DNA of 64,000 nucleotides, taken from contig JASDDO010000018.1 in the NCBI GenBank assembly GCA_030015575.1, positions 227,463,138 through 227,527,137 on the forward strand, in the 5' to 3' direction. The notes under the pieces are model-generated. The model saw only the letters and a list, made by a program, of their open reading frames with translations. It was not told the DNA's origin and did no database searches. This document shows positions 33,216 through 47,583 of this stretch, piece by piece (position 1 is the stretch's first letter; each line of letters begins with the position of its first letter). Made by a program: the position numbers and the translations under genes. Origin of the DNA: Agapanthus africanus. Lineage: Eukaryota > Streptophyta > Magnoliopsida > Asparagales > Amaryllidaceae.

Positions 33216-35089
33216 TGTCATGACCCGGAATTGTCACGTGACGGCCCTTAAACTACACAACATCTACAGGCGTAACACAATTTAAGTAAGCCGAAAACCC
33301 AGCAATCTAAACCATCAAAAATAGTAAGTGATAATAGCATTTTCAAAACTTTTGAAATCTCAAACCAAATTCTTTAAAGTCCAAATTTACTTCCTTAAAA
33401 ATTTCGGCAGCACCTCCTTTGTAAAAACTAACCCCAAAAATGGGTACAACAGAAATATAAGTAAAGCATCCCCAACGGGAGCAAATCCACGCCCAATGGC
33501 GGAAAACAACCACCAAAATCGATATACGGCGCCGTAGCGAAGAAATAGAAGACGATATAAGTAAAACTGCATAAAAGACATCTAAGTCACCAAAATATAC
33601 AATATTGTCCTCACATCAAGTCTCTAAGTCATACACATGAAAGTGGTAGATGGAGAGTACAAGATACAACGAATATACAATACGCAACATCGGATAACCG
33701 TAAAACCCACCTATAGCAAAACTGTACACAGTTAGCCGTAGCGGTATCACAACAAAAGATGATACGAAAGATGAAAAGCCTGGCGCGACTGCCCTGAGGG
33801 ACTACCTGCAAAACACTGTGGCACAACGGGGGTGAGTTGCCAACTCGTGAATAGAAAATAACATATGTAGGTAATTGCAAGTATGCACGTAAAGCGCGAA
33901 TCTAATACATGCAAGCGGATAGCAATAAATTGTCATATGTATGCAATAGTCATGAAAGGTACTCTAGCAGGTACAACTAATACATAAAGCAAAAATATGA
34001 CAATATGTATATGCAACAGTCATGAAAGGTACTCTATCAGGTACTACTAATACATGAAGCAATGCATATAAAATAAATGAGGATAAAACATGTCATTCTC
34101 ACGGAATCCTGACCTCGTGACAGGATCAAAGTCCATCAAGACAATCTAAATCCCAAATTTCCTCAAATCAACCGCCAAATTGGCTCTCATATCCTGTATG
34201 TCTCGTATATCCTGAATGTACAATATCAAGTAAACCTCATATATCCTGAATGTACAATATCATGTAAATCTCATATATCCTGAATGTGCAATATCAAGTA
34301 AATCTCATATATCCAATATCCAGTATTGAGTAAGTTTCATATAAAGTGAGTATCCAATATCGACATGCAAAAACATCATGAAACAAGTGTCTAGCATCGA
34401 CACATAAATACTGGTCTATCAGGCGTTATCACCACGACTGGCCCTCTGATAGGTACGTATCATACGCTATCCCTAAAACTCGAGTGCCTAGCTCTTACAC
34501 TCGTAATTCGGCGTATCCATACGTACATGACTCCGGTCGGTATCCCCACGATAACCGCCGAATCCAAATACAATCACCGGTAGGTACTTGCCCACCTTTC
34601 AGGCTCATCGCCTATCATCTGCGATCATCTTGCCGAGAGGAACCGTACCGGGCTCTACCATGTAGCCGCACACGGCCCACTCACTCCTCGCATCGGGTAA
34701 ATATCACAAATCTCAGAATCGAGAAATCTCATGGAGAACGCTGAAATATCATATCAAGAGAAACCAGGTTTTGCAAATAATGCATAATTTCATGAAACAG
34801 CCACGGTCCTCAAATCCAGAAAATATCAAGTAATGAATAAGTATAAATGCATGAATCATTACATATATATTAGCGTCGCATTCCACTAATATATATATAG
34901 GCATTTATAACAGCGTCCCATTCCACTGTTATATATACTTAGGAGTAAGAATATCAGAGAACATAATATGAAATCCTTGAATGTAATATATGCAACATGA
35001 AACAGTAATATGAGCATATAAAGGAAAAACCGATATTTAACCGCAACAAGTTAATATATATATCATGCGGTTCATAATTTCTCCAAATC
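33216..35089 (-). repeat. Element D LTR, part 1
   Basis: It starts TGTCATGACCCGG (plus strand), next to a PBS, and is interrupted by element E at 35090. It contains a 70-bp direct repeat (33931-34000/34001-34070) and three 34-bp units starting ATATCCTGAATG (34207, 34241, 34275). The copies at 35085-35089 and 47579-47583 (AAATC) are the E target duplication. Confidence 0.85.
33931..34313 (+). repeat. Short direct repeats in the D LTR
   Basis: There are two 70-bp units containing GTCATGAAAGGTACTCTA (33931 and 34001), then three 34-bp units with ATATCCTGAATGTACAATAT (34207-34313). Confidence 0.8.
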
Positions 35090-38000
35090 TGTCACGACCT
35101 GAAATATTAGCTCGTGACTAGCACTTAAATCACGCAACGTCTAAAGACGTAACGTAATTCAAGTAAGCCGAAACCGAGAAATCTAAACCTTTCTAAGAAA
35201 ATAAAGGATATGACGTTTTGAAATGAAGGCAAAATGAAATCAAGCAAGACAGTATAAATAAGTATACGACGCCCAACGGCAAAGTTCACCACAAAAGATA
35301 AATAAATAAGCAAGAAATCAAAGCACAAGTAGCGGAAAACACCTCGCTCTAAGTCTCGCAACCACACACTCACTAAGTCTCATTACTTATACAATTTACT
35401 AATTTTGATTGATGGAGTTAATTAGATACAATATGAAATATAGATACAAGAGTGAGTACGATACAAATGTCCTACCTACCAATGCAAAACACCCGAATGC
35501 AACTGTGTGCCAACGAAGCCGCTACTGATCCAAGCGGTCAACCTGCTAGAACTGTGGCACAACGGGGGTGAGTTGCCAACTCGTGAGTAGAAAAAATATC
35601 AATAGATAGAAATTGAATAAACAACGACTTCTAGGTCAACTATATTATAAAGTTAATACTATGATATCTGGGGTGACCAGGTCATCATATGTGCCAATAA
35701 TATACTCAAGGTCTATAAGCATGCTGATATCATCCAACCATATAATCAATGTATGTATGCATGTGGGTCTCATCCAATAATATAATCATTGTCTATATGC
35801 ACGTAAATATCATAAAAGAGTTTGCATGAAAGTATGAGGATATAAATCAACGGTGTCCATCGCGACATATCAAAATCATGTAACCTGGGTATCCAACATC
35901 GACACCCGAAAACATCATGAAACCTGTGTCCAGTATCAACACGTAAATCCTCATATCTAGGGCTCCGTCAGTCCGGATTGGCCCACGGGCTCCGTCACTC
36001 CGGATCGGCCCATATCATCTCTCGACTCCGGTCGGTATCCTCCTGATATCCGCCAAGTCCAAATACTATCACTGGTAGGTAGTAGTCCCTCTGGCAGGCT
36101 CATCGTCATCCACACGAAATTTCTCTCTCGCCCCGGGGTACCATTCCTGGTCCACAATGTACCCGCAAACGGAATCATCCGCCTCCTCGAATCGGGTTTC
36201 ACATGTCACTCTCAGAACCGAGAAAATACATGGTGGATGCACTGAAATATCATATCAAGAGAAACCGGGATTTTAAAATAGTACATAATTTCTTTTGAAA
36301 TAGTCATGGTTCTCAAATCCAGAAATCTCATGAAAACAGCATATCTCAATGTGCAAAATTATCAAGCATGATGTATGCGACATATGATGGAAATGTAAGC
36401 ATATCCGTATATCATGCAACATGGAACAGTGATGTATCATATTAAGGGAAAACCGCTCCTCTAAATAATTCCAGTTTTGAAAATATGTCTTGCGGTTCCA
36501 AATATCTCCAAAGTCAAATGCAACATCGTATAAAAGTGCACAGGTAACTATAGTAAGTAAATTATGCAAAGGGTCATATCATGATGCAGCAATCCTACTG
36601 TGTAGTGACATGGCAATTATCGATGATGAAGTGTGTGAGCCGGCAAATCTGTGTACGTGTAACATACGCATCATCGATAATGGTGTAAGTGTACTAACAC
36701 AGGTATATGCAATGCAATGATAATATCATGAATGCAGCATAAGGTAAATCATCAGCTAAAAGCTATAAGGTATACGTAACTATCAAATGTCTGAATCGGT
36801 GAATCTATCAATCGGCATCGAGCCTCACAGCACCACGTACGGTGTAATCCATCGTACGGCATCCTCTAGTCAAGGGTATGGATCAAACCTCAAGTCAAAC
36901 TCCTCACGTACGTAAAATGATCGTATGGCGGCATTAAGCTATCAAGGATCTTATCATCCTATAAGACGAGGAGGGTACGGACCTAACGTCTCGTACGACT
37001 ATCACTCACGATTAACAACATATATACATATCTCTATATACGTATGTCCCTGGTCACATCCGCAATAATCTCATATCAGGGGACCGATAGGGTATAATTC
37101 ATCTCAATCGACTCGCATCCGTATACCATCTTACCATCAATCATCATGTTACATCGTCTTATCTTTTCATCGCATTTTTCTCCCACATCAAGTCAATTTC
37201 ACATATCCAATCTATCTTTACTATAAGCATACATGTCTAATCTAACACACACACCCGAACCATACAATCAGTTTTCAAAGGCGCGAATCGTAGTTTTGAA
37301 AGCAGGGGCTACGGTGTTTGACAAGAAAATGATATCATTTGAAAATCCGTAACGTCCCTTAAGGTATTTGTTTAAAAGATGCACACGATTCTTCATTTTA
37401 AAATAGGTATGGTTCGGATGACACACCTACGTCGGCTATCTAGTCCTATAGTATCCCATACTGGAACATCATCGAACATCATCCTCAAAACCAGTCATCA
37501 CGTATCAATCGTATTATATCACTACTAACTATCCTTTAGTTTTAAATATGGTTCTCTAATAATCTTATAGCCCTATCCCTAGTCTTCTATTTAAGGTTTC
37601 ATTAACCATAATCTATATATAATCGGTTTCCATCAAAGTGTGCGGGGGTGCTATACGCTATCCACCCGACTTCCCCCGTAGATATAGATCCACTCACCAT
37701 GGTCTACGCTTGCCGTAGTCGATGACGCCATGCTCCGTCGTCTCAGAATCCACGTGAAGGTACCTACAATAACAACACATATCGTAACGATATTAAAATC
37801 AAGTTCTGAAATCCAAATCGGCACGCTCATAGGTTTGAACCTATGGCCTTCGCAAGCAAAACAATCAAACAACCCTTGTTGTTGATGTACAAACATCCAA
37901 CAACAAATTACAAATCCAAATATCAAAACTAAACATTTCAAAATACGGAAAAGCATAGCCAAAATCACACTAAAATTCTCCCATAATTTTTCTCAGGTCA

Positions 38001-39355
38001 AATAAAGCTAAGCAAACAAGTCAAGGGTGATGTACACAGTGTACATGATCTACTATAACAACCTAGCCCCCAAATACCCACATGGGTCCGGCCACAACCC
38101 TACAAAATCCGGCCTTCCCGGCCCCCCATGCTCTAAATGGGTTCGTTTTGTCATGGCGGTCTCCTGTTAGTGTATTTAGGTCCCTGGTATTGTTTGGGTA
38201 ACTCATAAACATTCCGGGTTGCTCCAGATTTCCCTGCAGGCACACTAAAAGTCACAAAACTGATACGGAACAAATCCTAAGTTCGTGCATCAGATTCACC
38301 TCTAAGGCTCAGGTCAGGAATCGTGTCACCATGGTCATGTAAACACTCCTAACTGTTCCCAGATTTCACCTATTTTCATAACAGAAAAATCTAGTAGGAC
38401 CACACACCTCTAAACAGCTTCAGGCAACTACCCTACGAAACCCAAGCCCTAACTCACCTACCTACCCGAGGTCGCCGGAATTGTCCCCATAGTCGCCGGC
38501 CAAAACCGATGGAAAAGGGACAGGGTTTTAGGTGAACACTCAGGGTCTCGAGTACAACACCACCACACTGTTTGTTTTTAATGTGAATACTCGGGGTCAT
38601 AACAGGTTATCGATATCACAAAACGACTCTTGAAATACGATATCGCACAAACTAAACTAAAAAGGAAGATGTTATACCTCATTTAGGCCACTCTAGACAG
38701 CACTAACTTCCCAATGTCGTCTAAATCCTACTTTGCTTGGTTCAATATGTAGAGGAAGAGATGGGGTTTAATTTTTGTGAAGGGAGTGTAGGGTTTTGGG
38801 GATTATTTGGAGATGGATCTAGGGTTATTTGAGGAGGGGAAGTGAGGTTGGAGAAAGATAAAGAAGGAGGAGAAAATGATGGGGCAAGGATATGGCAGCA
38901 GCCCCCCTCTCACTATTATTCTCACCGACTCACTTTCCAAGTCATCATTATGTCCCCCCTCTCTTTCCAACTCATCATTACACCTTTTTCCTTTCTATTC
39001 TCGCCAAAAACACATACACCCAAATGAAATAACACAAATGAAATAACATGTAACATGTCACGGTGCACTAGCCATGAAAATTGTAGAAATACGGATTTGG
39101 CTTAATCGCGATTAGCAATACACTAATCGGGTTTTTATCAAAACTGCATCTAATAAATTTCAAAAAATGCCAAATCCTTTAAATATCTTTTTAAATGAAT
39201 AAATCATTTTAATTTCCATTTATTTCACAATTATTGATATATATTTATACCCTTTTTCGAAAACCCCAATTTCGCAATTCGGGCAGTTTTCGGGAAAAAT
39301 ATTATTTTAATATTAAATTCCAAAAATAATATTTTTTATTTTCTGAAATGTTACA
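35090..39355 (-). repeat. Element E 3' LTR
   Basis: This 4266-bp LTR starts TGTCACGACC and ends AATGTTACA. It lacks about 190 bp present in the other LTR (43286-43478), a stretch also present in the C and D LTRs, so this is a deletion. It contains the palindrome 36616-36681 and a doubled unit GGCTCCGTCAGTCCGGAT (from 35960). No gene. Confidence 0.9.
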
Positions 39356-39391
39356 ATCTTCCCCCTTTAAATAAATTCGGTCCCCGAATTT
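39356..39391 (-). other. Element E polypurine tract and palindrome
   Basis: The minus strand reads AAAGGGGGAAGAT just before the LTR start TGTAACA. AAATTCGG (39373-39380) and CCGAATTT (39384-39391) form the same palindrome as in C. Confidence 0.82.
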
Positions 39392-42300
39392 AAATTTAAA
39401 CCCCCAAAATCTAAAATATTTCAATAATCAGCTCAAATCAACGGGGCTCCGAAATCACGGAAGATGTAGAAACAACACAGCGCGTCAAGTGCGCATGAAA
39501 ACGAGTACATAACTCAAGATCGAACTCTGTCAAGCGTCACGCAAATCATCGAATTTGCACGCATATCCTCGGAGTTACAATAGAGATACAGATCTCAAAA
39601 TCCACTACTGAAATCCAATAAATACTAGTCAAATACTATAATACGTGTATAGTATGCATCTTTGGAAAACTTTCAAGAACTGAATAAAACTTGTGCAAAA
39701 ATCTTTTTTAAATCTCCGTATGATGCGTAACTTACGGCATAAGTGATGGACGCTCATTTTAAAATAATAATATATGTCCATTTTTTTTTATTGAAAACAC
39801 GTCCCATTATTTTAAAAATATCCCAAAAGGTTTTCCTTTATAAACATTCGTGTCGCTCACGGACACGTAGAAAATAGCGAGACTATAACTCCTTTTGAAA
39901 ACCCTTTTGGTAATCTTTTAATGCATGCAAAGTACTCAGGTACTGTCCTCAGATCAGTCCTGTTTGGTTACTACACATTATAGTGCCTAATACGAAAGTA
40001 AAGTGCTCAAAAGCAAAATCAGCCTCAAAAGGCGTATCCAACAATCACGTGCGTCTGGTGCACACGGAAATAAAATCCAAATACAAATGCCACAATATGC
40101 ACAAAAGTAAAACTCAGTGCAATGGGTGTGCACGAAAGCATCTGTCCAGTGCAACAGGTGTGCACGACAACAATATCTGGTGCATCTAGAGTGCATCCAG
40201 TGCAACTAACATGCACGAATGAAAATCCCAATTGAGTGCATCCGGTGTGCACAAAATCCAAAATCCAGTGCGTAATATGCGCAAAAATCCAAGCTAAGCA
40301 CGTCGGGTACGTAAAAGCATATAGTGCAGTAGCATGCACGAAAACGAACGGCAAGTGCCAACGCGCACGAAAATACAAATCTGGTAAAACGAATGCTCAA
40401 GAATATAAATTGGGTGCAACCAAGGTACGGAGTATAAATCCAGTGCGACAAATGCATAAATACCCATCCGGTGCAACAATTGCACGAAATGAAAACCTAG
40501 TGCAACAAATGCACAAAGTGCAAATCTGGTGCATCCAGTGCACGAAATACGAATACATAACTCAAATGCGTATAAAAGCAACACCGAGTGTACCAAGGTG
40601 TATAAAATCATAAACGTGTGCAACTGCGTGTGCAAAATACATATCAATGCACTACAAACACATATAAGTTATAACGAGTGCAAAATCAAATCGAGTGAGT
40701 ACCATACGCACAAAATCGAATCAACTGTATGAAATCCACGAAATCTTAAACATGTGCAGCCAAGGCACAAAACCGATATCAAGTGCAATAAATATGCACA
40801 AATCAAAAACCAACACAACGTTGTTTAAAAACATATCTCAAGTGCAATAACTATGAATAAAATGTAAGTATCCAGTATGTGCAGCCATGGTGCACGAAAA
40901 CGACATCATGAAACTCAATCATCAAAACTCAAATCCAAGCGATATAAGCGTGATACTCGGATCACAAACGCAAATCGCAATAAATGACATCGAGGTACAT
41001 CTCCTACAATGTTGAAGAATAAATCGGTGCGCCTAAAACAAGCAGAACAAGAACACCCGCTTGCCTCCTACTCACAGTCTGCCGTCCTCTGTCTCTGGGT
41101 TTTTATCTTCTCTGCAGATTCACTAATCTCGCAATCCATCGGCTCATCGGCCCGGTCAGGTGTGCTGACGGGGATGATTCCGTTCTGGCACTTCTCTGGT
41201 CATCTCTCGGTCAGTCATCACGACCACTCGCAAGGCAGTAAGTCACTAGCGTCGGCCTATGACCCTTCGAATACACGCGACACATCTGATCCTGGGTGCA
41301 AACCTCATTGCAGTCGTGTCCTGGAAGGAATCCTATTCAAGGTCTCTTCCGATCTCTCCCATGCCGAACTGTTTGGAAGCTGGTACTCTTACATAATCTT
41401 TTCTTGTTTTCTGGACATCTGCGTATTCCGTACACATTTCTTCGGGAACTGGCTGTATCCCAACGCCTCTGTATGCATATCAGATCTCTAATCTCGACAG
41501 GGAGTAACAACAGCTCGTCAGCGTCTCAGACGAACCTCTGGTTCCACTCGTCCGTATCATCGTCTAATGCGCACTGCAACTGTTCTAGCTTACGGTCAAT
41601 CCGGAGTCTCTCACACGGACTCGAAGTTACGAACTCAGTATCTTCATCACTCAGTAGAAGATATCTGGCCGAACACGCCCTCAGGAACTCGTCCCAACCG
41701 TCGGAGGAATACTCAATACTCGCCCTTCCGCAATCAACTCACAACGCATCTGGGTGAGGTCCTCTATCTGAAGCTGGTTAGCTTACTGATCTCTTATCAC
41801 ATGATATCCGGACGACGCTAAACCTTTTGATCGAGTCATCAAGGTCCTAAAATTTCCTGAAAGCTCAACACCTGAGCACAGTCTAACATATCTGGCACAT
41901 ACCACAGTACCTCTGGACCCGCCGTAGAAGGGCAAACCCAAGCCTCACTGATGGCACAACTAAACTGCCACAAACCCTGAGGTTCAAAGAGGTTCCGTGT
42001 TCATCATGTCGAGTTAGGGTTTCATTCTTCTAGAGGGTCCACCGAATCACTTGCATGTTCCGTCGAACACCTTAAACATGGGAAAAATAGGTTTCTGACA
42101 CTCGTTCGAACTTTTTAGCTTCGCCTAGCCGACATGTAAATAATCTTCGCCCGCATGCTAAACAATGCCTTAATCCTCCAGGAAAGACAGTACATCAACG
42201 GTCATCTCTGGATCGGTCTGCTCTATATCTGAGTAAGACTCTTCACACAGAAAATCTTCAATTCAACTGGGCCTGCGTCGGCGCATCAATCTTACGAATC

Positions 42301-43116
42301 ACCTTCGTCTCTTAACTCGGGATAGGCTGGCTACCATCCGTCGCATCTCTGCCAGGAAGCTCCGGCGATCTCAGCTCGTAAGCTCTGGAAGCGACATCCT
42401 ATCAATCTCAGCAACAGCTGGGTCATCTGTCTGCACGGTAGACGACATCACAATCTCGGATGTATGTTGTACGTCCATAGTCCTCTCACAACTGGCAGCT
42501 CTATCAATGGCCTGATCATCCGGTGCAAAACCAAACACTCGCCTCAGATAAGAGGTCACAATATAACACTACTTCGAGAGATTCCCATGTCACTAGAAAA
42601 CACAATGGTCAGCCCTCGTACCAGACGAGCTCGCCTGAACAAAATACCAGCAGCAGCTCAATCTGCGCTCAAACCTTGGTGACAGGAACCTCAATCGAGT
42701 ATCGATGAAAACATATCAACGGCATGAGAGGAAACGACAGATCCATAATGGATACAGGATCATAAGAAGGAACAACATCAATTGGAGTATGATCATGGAA
42801 ACAAATAGAATCAAGGATCTCAAATGGATGTATAATTATGGATACGAAGAGAATCACTGGTCTCAAAATATGCACATCCTAAGGTTTCAGAAGTGGAGTA
42901 TCGTATCGTAAATATGCCACGGAACATACGTACGGTACGTCACTCTACTCAAGCTACTTACTCCATCAATCAGGGTCAGCCTATGAAACGAAAGTTCGAG
43001 TCTAATACCCCCTGTTCAAGTCTAAGTTCCATAAGGTCAAGCCTAGGTTCCGAAATACATACCCGCCCTAGACTCCGCATAGTAAAATATAGACTCGAAC
43101 AAAAGTTAAACCTAGC
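39392..43116 (-). other. Element E internal region, non-coding
   Basis: The 3.7 kb have no pol or clear gag. Bases 40030-40920 hold the GTGCA/TGCAC dyad array. The open frames 41009-41491 and 41296-41757 on the plus strand look random and overlap. On the minus strand 42371-42559 encodes a short acidic peptide with EIDRMSLPEL that distantly recalls SIDRIAMLEAE in D gag, and could be a gag relic (weak). Block 41790-42125 is shared with C and with the Copia A leader. Confidence 0.6.
40030..40920. repeat. Array of short GTGCA/TGCAC dyads
   Basis: Roughly 15-20 degenerate units spaced about 25-45 bp have the form GTGCA, 4-8 bases, TGCAC, often followed by GAAA. Examples are near 40117-40133, 40148, 40235, 40323 and 40470. 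Element C has a shorter array (1766-2010 and 26430-26830). Confidence 0.7.
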
Positions 43117-43128
43117 GCTCTGATACCA
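43117..43128 (-). other. Element E primer-binding site
   Basis: TGGTATCAGAGC on the minus strand, four bases after the LTR end at 43133. Confidence 0.9.
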
Positions 43129-43132
43129 ACTT

Positions 43133-46100
43133 TGTCACGACCCGAAATATTAGCTCATGACCAGCACTTATATCACCCAACGTCTAAAGGTGTAACGTAA
43201 TTCAAGTAAGCTGAAACCCAGAAATCTAAACCTTTCTAAGAAAATAAAGGAGGTGAAGTTTTGAAATAAAGGTAAAATGAAATCATGTTATCTTAATGCA
43301 TAGAAAAGAAACATGAAAATGCAAGTGGATTATGCAAGTTTAAAAACAAGTTTCATCTTTTTTTTGAAAAACTGGGCAGCACCTCCTTTGAATATTTTGA
43401 TCCAAAACCATATATACAAGATAATGATAAAGGCATCCCCAAGCGGGAGCTAGCTCTTCGCCAAACGGCGGATGACAACCACGCAAGACAATATAAATAA
43501 GTATACGCCGCCCAACGGCGAAATTCACCACAAAAGATAAATAAATAAGCAAGACATCAAAGCACAAGTAGCGGAAAACCCCTCGCTCTAAGCTCGCAAC
43601 CACACTCTCACTAAGTCTCATTACTTTTACAATTTGCGAATTTTGATTGATAGAGGTTACTAGAAACAATATGAAATATAGATACAAGAGTGGGTATGAT
43701 ACAAATGCCCCACCTACCAATGCAAAACACCCGAATGCAACTGTGTGCCAACGAAGCCACTTCTGATCCAAGCGGTCAACCTATAAGAACTGTGGTACAA
43801 CGAGGGTGAGTTGCTAACTCGTGGGTAGAAAAAATATCAACAGATAGAAATCGAATAAACAACGACTCCTAGATCAACTATATCATAAAGGTAATAATAT
43901 GATATCTAGGGTGACCGGGTCATCATATGTGCCAACAATATACTCAAGGTCTATAAGCATGCTGATATCATCAAACCATATAATCAATATATGTATGGAT
44001 GTGGGTCTCATCCAACAATATAATCAATGTCTGTATGTACGTAAATATCATAAAAGAGTGTGCATGAAAGTATGAGGATATAAATCAACGATGTCCCTCG
44101 CGACACATCAAAATCATGGATCCTGGGTGTCCAACTTCGACACCCGAAAACATCATGAAACCCGTGTCCAGCATCGACACGTAAATCCTCATATCTTGGG
44201 TTCCGTCAGTCCGGATTGGCCCACGGGCTCGGTCAGTCCGGATCGGCCCATATCATCTCTCGACTCCGGTCGGTATCCTCCAGAGATCCGCCGAGTCCAA
44301 ATACTATCACCGGTAGGTAGTAGTCCCTCTGGCAGGCTCATCGTCATCCACACAAAATCCCTCTCTCTCACCCCGGGGCACCTTACCGGGTCCACCGTGT
44401 ACCCACAAACGGGATTATCCGCCTCCTCGAATCGGGTTTCACATGTCACTCTCAGAACCGAGAAAACACATGGTGGGCGCACTGAAATATCATATCAAGA
44501 GAAACCGGGTTTTTAAAATAGTACATATTTTCTTTTGAAATAGCCATGGTTCTCAAATCTAGAAATCTCATGAAAACAGCTTATCTCAATGCACAAAATT
44601 ATCAAGCATGATGTATGCGACTTATGATGGAAATGTAAGCATATTCGTATATCATGCAACATGAAACAGTGTTGTATCATATTATGGGAAAACCGCTCCT
44701 CTAAATAATTCCAGTTTTGAAAATATGTCTTGCGGTTCCTAATATCTCCAAAGTCAAATGCAACATTGTATAAAAGTGCACAGGTAACTATAGCAAGTAA
44801 ATTATGCAATGGGTCATATCATGATGCAACAATCCTACTGTGTAGTGACATGGAAATTATCGATGATGAAGTGTGTGAACCGGCAAATCTGTGTACGTGT
44901 AACATACGCATCATCGATAATGGTGTAAGTGTACTAACACAGGTATATGCAATGCAAAGATAATATCATGAATGCAGCATAAGGTAAATCATCAGCTAAA
45001 AGCTATAAGGTATACGTAACTATCATATGTCTGAGTAGGTGAATCTATCAATCGGCATCTAGCCTCAAAGCACCACGTACGGTATAATCCATCGTACGGC
45101 ATCCTCTAGTCAAGGGTATGGATCAAACCTCAAGTCAAACTCCTCACGTACGGAAAATGATCGTATGGCGGCATTAAGCTATCAAGGATCTTATCATCCT
45201 ATAAGACGAGGAGGGTACGGACCTAACGTCTCGTACGACTATCACTCACGATTAACAACATATATAAATATCTCTATATACGTATGTCCCAGGTCACATC
45301 CGCAATAATCTCATATCAGGGGACCGATAGGGTATAATTCATCTCAATCGACTCGCATCCGTATACCATCATACCATCAATCATCATGCTACATCGTCTT
45401 ATCTTTTCATCGCATTTTTCTCCCACATCAAGTCAATTTCACATATCCAATCTATCTTTACTATAAGCATACATGTCTAATCTAACACACACACCCGAAC
45501 TATACAATCAGTTTTAAAAGGCGCAAATCGTAGTTTTGAAAGCAGGGGCTACGGTGTTTGACAAGAAAATGATATCATTTGAAAATCCGTAACGTCCCTT
45601 AAGGTATTTGTTTAAAAGATGCACACGATTCTTCATTTTAAAATAGGTATGGTTCAGATGACACACCTACGTCGGCTATCTAGTCATATAGTATCCCATA
45701 CTGCAACATCATCGAACATCGTCCTCAAAACCAGCCATCACGTATCAATCGTATTATATCACTACTAACTATCCTTTAGTTTTAAATATGGTTCTCTAAC
45801 TATTTTAAAACCCTATCCCTAGTTTTCTATTTAAGGTTTCATTAACCATAATCTATATATAATTGGTTTCCATCAAAGTGTGCGGGATGCTATACGCCAT
45901 CCACCCGACTTCCCCCGTGGATATAGATCCACTCACCTTGGTCTTCGCTTGCCGAAGTCGATGACGCCACTCTCCGTCGCCTCGGAATCCACGCGAAGGT
46001 ACTTACAATAACAACACATATCGTAACGATATTAAAATCAAGTTCTGAAATCCAAAACGGCACGCTCATAGGTTAGAACCTATGGCCTACGTGAGCAAAA

Positions 46101-47578
46101 CAATCAAGCAACCCTTGTTGTTGATGTACAAACATCCAACAACCAAATACAAATCCAAATATCAAAACTAAACATTTCAAAATACAGAAAACCATAGCAC
46201 AAATCACACTAAAATACTCCCAGAATTTTACTCAGGTCAAATAAAGCTAAGCAAACAAGTCTAGGGTGATGTACATAGTGTACATGACCTACTATAACAA
46301 CCTAGCCCCAAAATACCCACATGGGGCCGGCCACAACCCCACAAAATCCGGCCTCCCTGGCCCCCATTCTCTGAATGGGTTCGTTTTGTCATGGTTGTCT
46401 CCTGTTAGTGTATCTAAGTCCCTGGTATTGTTTGGGTAACTCAAAAACACCCCGGGTCGCTCCAGATTTCCCTGCAGGCACACTAAACGTCACAAAACTG
46501 ATACGGAACAAATCCTAAGTTCGTGAATCGGGTTCACTTCTAAGTCTCAGGTCAGGAATCGTGTCACCATGGTCATGTAAACATTCCTAACTGTTCCCAG
46601 ATTTCACCTATTTTCACAACAGAAAAATCTATAGGACCAAACATCTCTAAACAGCTTCAGGCACTACCCTACGAAACCCAAGCCCTAACTCACCTACCCA
46701 CCTGAGGTCACCGGAATTGGCCCCATAGTCGCCGGCCAAAATCGATGGTAAAGGGATAGGGTTTCAGGTGAACACTCAGGGTCTCGAGTCCAACACTACC
46801 ACACTGTTTGTTCTTACAGTGAATACTCGGGGTCACAGCAGGTTATCGATATCATAAAACGACACTTGAAATACGATATCGCACAAACTAAACTAAAAAT
46901 GAAGAAGTTATACCTCATTTATGACACTCTAGACAGCACTAACTTCCCAATGTTGCCAAAATCCCACTTTGCTTGGTTCAATATGTAGAGGAAGAGATGG
47001 GGATTAATTTTTATGAAGGGAGTGTAGGGTTTTGGGGATTATTTGGAGATGGATCTAGGGTTGTTTGAGGAGGTGAAGTGAGGTTGGAGAAAGATGAAGA
47101 AGGAGGAGAAAATGATGGGGCAAGGATATGGCAACCCCCCTCTCTCTCACTATTATTCTCACCGACTCACTTTCCAAGTCATCATTATGTCCCCTCTCTC
47201 TCTCCAACTCATCATTACACCTTTTTCCTTTCTATTCTCGCCAAAAACACATACACCCAAATGAAATAACATGTAACATGTCACGGTGCACTAGCCATGA
47301 AAATTGTAGAGACACCGATTTGGCTTAATCGCGATTAGCAGTGCACTAATCGGGTTTTTATCAAAACTGCATCTAATAAATTTTTAAAAATGCCAAATCC
47401 TTTAAATATCTTTTTAAATGAATAAATCATTTTAATTTCCATTTATTTCACAATTATTGGTATATATTTATACCCTTTTTCGAAAACCCCAATTTCGCAA
47501 TTCGGCCAGTTTTCGAGAAAAATAGTATTTTAATATTAAATTCCAAAAATAATATTTTATATTTTCTGAAATGTTACA
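43133..47578 (-). repeat. Element E 5' LTR
   Basis: This 4446-bp LTR has the same ends as 35090-39355 and retains the 190 bp missing there. Palindrome at 44856-44921. It is followed by TSD AAATC. Confidence 0.9.
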
Positions 47579-47583
47579 AAATC

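Larger units (their letters stand above)
35090..47578 (-). mobile_element. Element E: complete LARD-like element with TSD AAATC
   Basis: This 12,489-bp element has its 5' LTR at 43133-47578, PBS 43117-43128, internal region 39356-43132, polypurine tract 39356-39367 and 3' LTR 35090-39355. The AAATC duplication flanks it, and the D LTR continues on both sides. The internal region has no pol. LTRs differ by about 2-3% in the stretch I compared, so E is older than elements 1 and 2. Confidence 0.9.

Noticed and set aside
41009-41757. Overlapping plus-strand frames of 153-160 codons in the E internal region
   Set aside because: They run against the element orientation, overlap each other in different frames and are serine-rich in a random way. 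No homologue is seen in C.
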